This document shows, piece after piece, positions 60,501-64,000 of a stretch of 64,000 bases of DNA (positions are counted from its first letter, which is position 1; each line of letters opens with the position of its first letter). The notes under the pieces were generated by a model. That model was not told the DNA's origin, searched no databases, and saw only the letters and a list, made by a program, of their open reading frames with translations. Source of the DNA: Stenopsyche tienmushanensis (Eukaryota; Arthropoda; Insecta; Trichoptera; Stenopsychidae); the NCBI GenBank assembly GCA_008973525.1, contig WACJ01000411.1, positions 1-64,000 of the forward strand. Reading direction: 5' to 3'. A program made the position numbers and the translations under genes.

Positions 60501-61235
60501 TAAATTTGTAATTTTAGAATTCATTTTTACAAGGATGATAAAAGCTTTGTAATAGAAAGTTTTTCGACTACATAACATTTTAAGCAGATAAATAAATTCA
60601 ATATAATGTGTTCATAATTTTTTTTTTTAAAACTAATTTCAGTCTAACGCACAAAACTTAAACATTGCAAAGCATCGAGTTCGTCCCGTTCAGCAGCAGA
60701 TTGCTGCACATCTTGCTACAAATATTAGTAATCAATTACAGGTATTTTTAATATTCACGTAATTATATATCACTACATTGACTTAATTAATAAGACTTTT
60801 CGATTAATTTTTACAGCAAACTACAAATGCATCCTCTCAAAATGTTAACGTACCTGCTGAAAATCAGACCTCCTTGACAAGTCAATTAAATTCTAGATGT
60901 ATCGAAAATGAAACCATAAATATTCCACAGCATCATTCAGTTTCATTACAAGTAAGTGCATATTTATATTTCATATAATTTGGTGAAATATTAATTTATA
61001 ATGTAAATAGCTATTTTATTTGAGTATGAAATGTCAATAGAATCATGATTTTTAGAGGTAATTTCATACAAGATTTTCCGTTTATCAAATATTCAATTTA
61101 CCTTTTCAGTCTCAGTTAGCTGCAGTCCAATCCGCAGCTGCCGAGGTTGATTTATCACAACGCACACATCCTATGCCAGCTCTAATGCCAATTGTGCCTC
61201 TTGCAATATTTTCGAATATACACAATCGAATTTAA
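38249..61235 (+). CDS. ZAD-C2H2 zinc-finger protein, 19 exons, 917 aa
   Basis: Exons: 38249-38392, 39342-39522, 43098-43257, 43630-43767, 43852-43996, 46239-46366, 47844-47974, 48105-48279, 50118-50196, 54877-55035, 55117-55301, 55371-55543, 58184-58352, 58423-58589, 58666-58804, 58923-59043, 60643-60741, 60817-60951, 61110-61235. All introns are GT-AG and every phase matches; total 2754 nt. The protein has a ZAD (about residues 10-95), fingers 1-5 (about 193-340), an acidic linker, fingers 6-16 (about 475-785) and a Gln/Asn/Ser-rich tail. ZAD proteins are insect-typical DNA-binding factors; the ZAD binds zinc and dimerises. Nuclear DNA binding is inferred; the ortholog and targets are unknown. 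The start ATG has A at -3 and G at +4. Introns carry many transposons. Confidence 0.93.
38393..39341 (+). other. Intron 1 of the zinc-finger gene
   Basis: A 949-bp AT-rich intron, GTAAGA...TTCTAG. No element recognised in it. Confidence 0.8.
39700..39840. repeat. Tandem repeat of CAGCTGATGCATCG-like units
   Basis: About seven units of roughly 20 bp, consensus AAACAGCTGATGCATCGGAA, with some units reading CAGTCGATGCATCG. Each unit contains CAGCTG (an E-box) or its variant and most contain the ATGCAT palindrome. It lies in intron 2 of the zinc-finger gene. It could be a plain minisatellite or a cluster of binding sites. Confidence 0.9.
40232..40535 (+). mobile_element. Helitron-like non-autonomous element
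   Basis: Starts TCTTCTTATATATAAAAATC and ends in GCCGGGTATTCGCTAG followed by T. A TC start, a GC-rich hairpin-like 3' region and a CTAG end next to T fit Helitron termini, and the AT-rich 5' TATATAAAAATC motif is common in insect Helitrons. It has no inverted repeats or target duplication, as expected for rolling-circle elements. 304 bp, non-coding. Confidence 0.6.
40590..41365 (-). pseudogene. Mariner transposase remnant 4 (antisense in intron 2)
   Basis: Minus-strand frames give [19 protein letters not shown] near 40930-41000, matching the (V)MLCVWWDxxGxIYxEL motif of mariners, then a segment [20 protein letters not shown] around 40770-40840, matching ELGW-VL-HPPYSPDLAP. Weaker matches continue on both sides. 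Stops and shifts make it inactive, and no inverted ends were recognised. Confidence 0.8.
41915..42950 (-). pseudogene. Non-LTR reverse transcriptase fragment (copy 2)
   Basis: Minus-strand fragments in 5' to 3' order: [20 protein letters not shown] and EELLGEYQ near 42790-42880, [20 protein letters not shown] near 42620-42680, then [20 protein letters not shown] near 42500-42555. GVRQGD and FADD are the conserved reverse-transcriptase motifs, FADD being catalytic. The 3' end matches 31500-31600. Antisense in intron 2 of the zinc-finger gene, truncated at its 5' end. Confidence 0.9.
43098..43257 (+). CDS. Exon 3, linker after the ZAD
   Basis: Encodes [13 protein letters not shown] and later [17 protein letters not shown] fits the SUMO consensus (hydrophobic-K-x-E), as often seen in linkers of ZAD proteins. 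It joins exon 2 and exon 4 through completed Ala and Gly codons. Confidence 0.85.
43630..43996 (+). CDS. Exons 4-5, zinc fingers 1-2
   Basis: Exon 4 (43630-43767) ends in the first half of finger 1, [15 protein letters not shown]. Exon 5 (43852-43996) completes it with LTNHMKWRH and encodes finger 2, [17 protein letters not shown] followed by SLEVH. The intron between them is only 84 bp and falls inside finger 1. Confidence 0.92.
44350..45180 (-). pseudogene. Non-LTR reverse transcriptase fragment (copy 3)
   Basis: Same family as copies at 30625 and 41915. The minus strand carries [19 protein letters not shown] and [16 protein letters not shown] near 45020-45120, then [20 protein letters not shown] and [18 protein letters not shown] at 44640-44815. 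The piece upstream of the FADD region is missing. Antisense to the host gene. Confidence 0.9.
45427..45890 (+). repeat. Repeat family A copy 3 with family H-like tail
   Basis: 45427-45700 matches family A: a TGTGCTATTTTAACAGC start, GTCGTCGGTTGGCCTTGGCT and an AATAAA near 45620. The following 45780-45850 resembles 11150-11210 of family H (GTCGAGGCTACTTTTG block). The A-H adjacency could reflect a single retroelement of which A is the LTR or 5' part and H the tail. Confidence 0.45.
46239..46366 (+). CDS. Exon 6, zinc finger 3 and start of finger 4
   Basis: Encodes [20 protein letters not shown] then LVH (finger 3) and [12 protein letters not shown], the Cys half of finger 4. Ends in phase 2. 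Confidence 0.92.
46566..47218. mobile_element. piggyBac-type MITE in intron 6
   Basis: A 653-bp element with TTAA at both ends, left terminus TTAACACTTTGAGACCCGC and right terminus the complement of TTAACACTTTGAGAACCGC, inverted over about 19 bp with one mismatch. A CTGACGCC-TTTGGCGTA motif is repeated twice near the left end and could fold. Non-coding. Confidence 0.88.
47844..47974 (+). CDS. Exon 7, end of finger 4 and finger 5
   Basis: Encodes [11 protein letters not shown], so finger 4 closes with Cys instead of the second His (C2HC type), then finger 5, [17 protein letters not shown] followed by IETMH. Ends in phase 1. Confidence 0.92.
48105..50196 (+). CDS. Exons 8-9, acidic linker
   Basis: Exon 8 (48105-48279) encodes an acidic stretch with [21 protein letters not shown] fits a SUMO consensus. 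Exon 9 (50118-50196) encodes [18 protein letters not shown]. No fold predicted by eye. The linker separates the two finger blocks. Intron 8 between them holds a mariner remnant and a piggyBac element. Confidence 0.85.
48600..49170 (-). pseudogene. Mariner transposase remnant 5 (antisense in intron 8)
   Basis: The minus strand carries [16 protein letters not shown] near 48905-48955, matching the TGDEKWILYDN catalytic motif of mellifera-type mariners, and [17 protein letters not shown] near 48795-48850, matching the SVWWDxxGVIHYELL region. The rest is decayed. No ends seen. Confidence 0.8.
49343..49965 (-). mobile_element. Internally deleted piggyBac element in intron 8
   Basis: TTAA at 49343-49346 and 49962-49965. 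Termini TTAACACATCTTTTGCGGG and the complement of TTAACACTTTGTGTGCGGG are imperfect inverted repeats. On the minus strand near 49455-49560 the frame [20 protein letters not shown] is the acidic start typical of piggyBac transposases. The remainder is deleted. A lone left-type end of this family is at 39545. Confidence 0.85.
50680..50905 (+). pseudogene. Jockey-type reverse transcriptase fragment, left part
   Basis: Frames around a shift give [16 protein letters not shown] near 50705-50755 and [10 protein letters not shown] then [20 protein letters not shown] residues near 50790-50900 (actual [16 protein letters not shown]). These match DxxKAFDxVWHxGL, SYLxxRxF and PxGVPQGSxLGPxLF of jockey-clade elements. 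It lies in intron 9. Its C-terminal part reappears at 53090-53430, beyond a piggyBac element. Confidence 0.85.
51163..52790 (-). mobile_element. piggyBac remnant with transposase pieces, nested in jockey
   Basis: Starts at TTAACACTTAAACACCCGC (51163). On the minus strand, from 52757 down: an acidic N-terminus [20 protein letters not shown], then at 52170-52490 the DDE-domain start [32 protein letters not shown] and [18 protein letters not shown], then near 51845-51955 a Cys-rich end [20 protein letters not shown] in another frame. All match piggyBac transposase order, but the middle with its catalytic Asp residues is deleted or scrambled. No right inverted end was found, so the 3' flank is truncated or rearranged. 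Confidence 0.88.
53090..53430 (+). pseudogene. Jockey-type reverse transcriptase fragment, right part
   Basis: A frame near 53295-53420 reads [20 protein letters not shown] then [17 protein letters not shown], matching the C-terminal WxxxxxxNLxKLQxxQNKxLR motif of jockey-clade proteins. It probably belongs to the same element as 50680-50905. Confidence 0.8.
53500..53520 (+). repeat. Poly-G run
   Basis: Thirteen consecutive G residues followed by AGGGG, in intron 9. A simple-sequence tract, prone to sequencing-length error. Confidence 0.9.
53980..54190. repeat. hAT-like terminus and CCGCGG-rich block
   Basis: AAGTGGCGTGCCGAGCG at 53981 resembles a hAT end. At 54075-54165 GGTTCCGCACTAGTGCGGGA and CCGCGGTACCGCGGGACCGG form palindromic GC-rich segments in an AT-rich intron. 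No coding sequence. The element class is not settled. Confidence 0.4.
54242..54516. mobile_element. piggyBac-type MITE in intron 9
   Basis: A 275-bp element with TTAA at 54242-54245 and 54513-54516; ends TTAACCCCTTAAGTGG and the complement of TTAACCCCTTCAACG. The subterminal TATGACGTATATA resembles the palindromic motif in the 17703 piggyBac element, so it may be that family's non-autonomous relative. Confidence 0.72.
54877..55543 (+). CDS. Exons 10-12, zinc fingers 6-9 and start of 10
   Basis: Exon 10 (54877-55035) encodes a basic run ([19 protein letters not shown], a possible nuclear signal) and ends in CSQCPR of finger 6. Exon 11 (55117-55301) completes finger 6 ([10 protein letters not shown]) and has finger 7 ([17 protein letters not shown]) and [10 protein letters not shown] of finger 8. 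Exon 12 (55371-55543) follows a 69-bp intron and has [11 protein letters not shown], finger 9 ([17 protein letters not shown]) and CPICNR of finger 10. A frame running through the short intron is a coincidence. Confidence 0.93.
56141..56427. mobile_element. Possible TTAA-type MITE
   Basis: Left TTGAACACATTCCCG and the complement of the right end TTAACACATTGTATGCGGGT share AACACATT and a subterminal CAGTGATC/GACTGTGATC. One TTAA is degenerate. Weakly supported. Confidence 0.35.
57172..58029 (-). mobile_element. Kolobok/Mutator-like element, copy 1 (in intron 12)
   Basis: 858 bp with inverted ends TAAGAGGGAAAACCAGTTTA and the complement of TAAGGGTGGAAACCAGTTTA. TTAA abuts both ends. The interior matches copy 2 at 61763-62791 closely along most of its length. 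On the minus strand decayed frames recall a transposase C-terminus with [10 protein letters not shown] near 57615 and [12 protein letters not shown] near 57330. Non-functional. Confidence 0.8.
58184..59043 (+). CDS. Exons 13-16, zinc fingers 10-16
   Basis: Exon 13 (58184-58352): end of finger 10, finger 11 ([17 protein letters not shown]) and CSECGQR. Exon 14 (58423-58589): rest of finger 12, finger 13 ([17 protein letters not shown]) and CTVCGKG. Exon 15 (58666-58804): rest of finger 14 and finger 15 ([17 protein letters not shown]). Exon 16 (58923-59043): finger 16 ([17 protein letters not shown]) and a basic segment. TGEKPY-type linkers join fingers 12 to 15, the mark of DNA-binding tandem arrays. 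Three short introns of 70, 76 and 118 bp separate these exons. Confidence 0.94.
59044..60642 (+). other. Intron 16 of the zinc-finger gene
   Basis: 1.6 kb containing a sense-strand mariner remnant split by a GC-richer insert. Confidence 0.85.
59240..60430 (+). pseudogene. Mariner transposase remnant 6, split by an insert
   Basis: [12 protein letters not shown] near 59355, then [18 protein letters not shown] near 59480-59535 give the linker and first catalytic Asp motif of a mellifera-type mariner. At 60285-60355 [18 protein letters not shown] followed by SSGIKKYIQ gives the C-terminal region. Between them, 59550-60275 is unrelated, GC-richer sequence with no recognised coding content, apparently inserted. 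Stops and shifts abound. Confidence 0.82.
60643..61235 (+). CDS. Exons 17-19, Gln/Asn/Ser-rich C-terminal tail
   Basis: Exon 17 (60643-60741) encodes [20 protein letters not shown]. Exon 18 (60817-60951) encodes [19 protein letters not shown] and on. Exon 19 (61110-61235) encodes [20 protein letters not shown] and ends in a hydrophobic [19 protein letters not shown] before the stop. All three exons join in phase 0, so any could be skipped without a frameshift. Low-complexity Q/N-rich tails often act in transcriptional activation; that role is inferred. Confidence 0.85.
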
Positions 61236-61717
61236 TAAGAAATTAAATAACATCCCAGGTTTATGCTCTACAGAATATTCAAACAAACTGTTATTATTAA
61301 ATGTTATAGTTTTCATCTCTTCCTTAATTGTTTGTTATAAAAGTGGTTTTATTTTAATCGTTTTAATAGTATATTTTTTAATCATCAATATGACTATGAG
61401 TCCTACAGAATAGCAATCTGTTAAATCCATATAGTCACATGAGAGTTATAAACATGCTTAAATATTTGAATCCTATGGATTCATTAACAATAATGACCTG
61501 CTAATTATAAACCGTGATCAATATTTAATTATATAACTTTTATTTTCTTAGTGTTAAAATATAAGTATGGGAAAACTCAGCAAAATATTGAACGTCCGAA
61601 TTTAAATGCTGTTAATATTAGTAGTTTACTTCAAATTGATAATGTTTTTGGTTATCTGAGCCTCCCATTTTATAACAAATAAGACATCCATTTTTTTGAG
61701 ATTGTAATAGTATTAAA

Positions 61718-61723
61718 AATAAA
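61718..61723 (+). terminator. Candidate polyadenylation signal of the zinc-finger gene
   Basis: AATAAA about 480 bp after the stop codon and 40 bp before the Kolobok-like copy 2. No transcript evidence is available. Confidence 0.3.
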
Positions 61724-61762
61724 AATATTTTAAAATATTGACAATGTACAACACTAGTCTAT

Positions 61763-62791
61763 TAAGGGGGGAAACCAGTTTAGGAGACAGATTTTTTAGT
61801 ATTTTTCGCAATTTTTTTTAACAGGGAAAGAATAATTAGAATTTATTTAAACTTTGAGAATATTTTATTACTGAAAACGAGAAATTTAAGGCAGTAATAA
61901 ATGATATAAATTACCTAGCGGCTAATCAGCTATTTCAGCACCATATAGCAAGCCTTCGTCTTCTTCATACGCATAATTTTAAGCTTGCATCTCATCTATT
62001 ATTCTTGCGCTGCATCTATTCTGTCAGTTGACGGGTTGCCATCCATTTGCTGTACTTAATTAAAGCTCTATAAGTTAACAACTATTTTCAGCTCGTTCAT
62101 AATAATTACAAGTGCCTAATTCCCTTCATTGAATAAGGCAAAAACCATAAATGCTGCAACCTTGATCACTTTTAGGCCAGAATGTAGTTGATTTGGAGCC
62201 AAGTGCCAAACTTCGAGTTGAAACATTCATTTGCATTCTGCGTGTGACCACCTAAAAATCTCTTCAGTAATTAATCTTTCGACAAATCTTATATATATTG
62301 GAAGAATTTATTTCTGAAGGTCGGATGTGCAATGGAGAAAAGTGCGCTTCAGGTTCCGTTCCAAGCGTTTTAGCTTTTTTGCCAGCATCTTCACTAAAAC
62401 TTGATTGACTCTCAATGTGTCGATTTCCATGGAAGGATCTTTTACGTGGTTCATTGCATCAGTCTTTGGTATCGTGTTTTTCTTTCGAATAAGATTATAT
62501 TTTGACTTCGAACTTTCAACACATACTAGCAAGGCCAAAGCTGATGATAACCGACGCTCTGTCGCATCGTTACCAACGCTTCCAGTACCTTCTAGCTAAG
62601 ACTTCTATTCTAAGAATTTGCAAAGAAGTGTTGCGTGCTCCAGCACCGATTTGCATTCACTATTATGCTCATAACATCGGAAAAAATCGGAATTTTGTTG
62701 TGAAACCTTGAAAACATATTCTTGAATAGTTTTACTAATAATTTATAAAATAAATCGATTTTTCAAACTGTCTAAACTGGTTTCCCCCTTA
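61763..62791 (-). mobile_element. Kolobok/Mutator-like element, copy 2 (3' of gene)
   Basis: 1029 bp with ends TAAGGGGGGAAACCAGTTTA and the complement of TAAGGGGGAAACCAGTTTAG, flanked by TTAA on both sides. TTAA duplications are known for Kolobok and piggyBac superfamilies. On the minus strand near 62310-62530 [17 protein letters not shown] is open. Decayed frames further on give [17 protein letters not shown] near 62110-62170 and [15 protein letters not shown] near 61930-61970. These recall the C-terminus of a widespread insect transposase annotated as Mutator-like. It carries internal segments missing from copy 1. Confidence 0.8.
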
Positions 62792-63595
62792 AATAAATTA
62801 GAAAGACTTATCAAATGCAATAGACGCTTTAATGCATAGAAATCTATTAATGGAATAGTGTTGGCTATTGTTAGTTCTATTTTTGTTTTATAACATATAT
62901 AGTAATTTTATATAATCATGAATAACTTCAGTATTTTATTACACCTTATTTTTATATTATTCTGTTATGAGCTTGCACAAAAATTGATCTCACAAAAATA
63001 TTTTTTACGCAACGTATTTGAGTTGATATTACTTTAACTGTTAGTATTAGTTTTGAGGGAAAAAAACCATTTGTCTCGTACATAACACCGTTTTGTAAAA
63101 TAACGTATTAATAATTGATTTTTTTTATCCTAGCTATCTTAGTTACTGCATTTTAGATCGGTTTTACGCAGCATTTTTATTATCATTCATGGATTGCCTG
63201 TCCCTTGTGGAAAAATCATGTAAAGTAAATCCCTTTTTTTAATTAAAGATTTTATTTAAACTGTACTGCTGAAAAAGTGTGGTATGATCGTTGAAGTGAA
63301 ATTTCTATAAGTGCGATGTGCAAATTGGCTTGAAAGTCACGAAAAATGAAACACTATCCCTTCTCCAACTTCAGAAGAGTCGCATGTGCCAAAAGCTACT
63401 CTCATTTGTAGCACAACACTTCGTTTTCCTTGATTCTAATCGGTAGTTCAGAGCAAAGAGAGGGATAATTGTTTCTACTCCACGATATACATCATAGACA
63501 CGTTAAGCGCATGTGCCGCATGTAACAATAAAAAGACCTGTACCTTGCCTATTTTATTATATATTACACAAATACAATAGATAATAAATAGAAAC
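62792..63595. other. Unassigned AT-rich stretch
   Basis: No gene or element recognised downstream of the zinc-finger gene. Confidence 0.35.
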
Positions 63596-63906
63596 TCTTA
63601 ATCGTCATAAAATTTAGGTATATTTAACTGAAATCACTATCGTCGGATAAGCTATTAAGCTCTTTCAACAAAGATAAGGTGACTTTCGTTTGTGTTGTCT
63701 TGAAAGCAAGCGTTTGTTTTGATTATTAAGGCACTCGCATCATTTTTATCGTTGACCAAATTTGTTATTCCCCCTTGACTGTTCTGGACTGGCGTCATCG
63801 CCACTATTGGTTCATTATCAGCTTGTTACACGGTGCAGTGGAGCTGACAGAAAAGCGAATTTACATTTGAGCGTAGCGTGTATGTTCTCCGGTGTGAAAG
63901 GGTTAA
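63596..63906 (-). mobile_element. piggyBac remnant, family E copy 2
   Basis: 63596-63830 repeats 9630-9845. The right end is the complement of TTAACCCTTTCACACCGG with TTAA at 63903-63906. On the minus strand a frame runs through NDKNDASALI and ends ELNSLSDDSDFS, an acidic piggyBac-type N-terminal segment. The catalytic part is missing. Confidence 0.55.
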
Positions 63907-64000
63907 AATGTTGTAGAGTTGCGTGAATCCCCGGCCATCATGGCAAACATCAGTGCGCTGCGTCGAAACCTACGCGTTATATCAGGGAATCCCCTAATAT

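Overview
The window looks like nuclear DNA of an insect. It is very AT-rich, its genes are split by spliceosomal introns, and about half of the recognisable sequence is transposon debris. The ZAD zinc-finger domain points to an arthropod. Abundant piggyBac, mariner, hAT and Helitron remnants would suit Lepidoptera, but that is an inference and the order is not settled. No tRNA, rRNA, CRISPR array or prokaryotic operon was seen.

Two host genes can be rebuilt by joining exons with matching splice phases. The first, on the minus strand from about 35.4 down to 30.4 kb, is a WD40 beta-propeller protein whose repeat layout resembles Ski8/WDR61. Seven exons join in phase; the first exon was not found. 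The second, on the plus strand from 38.25 to 61.24 kb, is a 19-exon, 917-residue transcription-factor-like protein: an N-terminal ZAD, five zinc fingers, an acidic linker with SUMO-type motifs, eleven more zinc fingers and a Gln/Asn/Ser-rich tail. The two genes diverge; their 5' ends face each other across about 2.8 kb.

The left half (1-30 kb) holds no host gene I can support. It is a graveyard of elements: mariner remnants (2.3, 3.5, 10.4, perhaps 16.7 kb), hAT elements with 8-bp target duplications (6.4, 8.0, 13.0, 22.6, 26.7 kb), piggyBac-type TTAA elements (1.1, 9.4, 12.3, 15.2, 17.7 kb), a tRNA-derived SINE, Helitron-like pieces, a jockey-type reverse transcriptase tail and several LTR-like repeats. 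A compound tandem repeat lies just beyond the WD40 stop codon.

The introns of the zinc-finger gene carry a CAGCTG-containing tandem repeat, a Helitron, mariner remnants, two antisense reverse-transcriptase fragments, piggyBac elements (one nested in a jockey element) and one of two copies of a Kolobok/Mutator-like TTAA element. The second copy lies just 3' of the gene, so exons 13-19 sit between two direct repeats. I found no clear new biological system. The most useful results are the two gene models, the recurrent intron position inside zinc fingers, and the nested insertions with readable target duplications.
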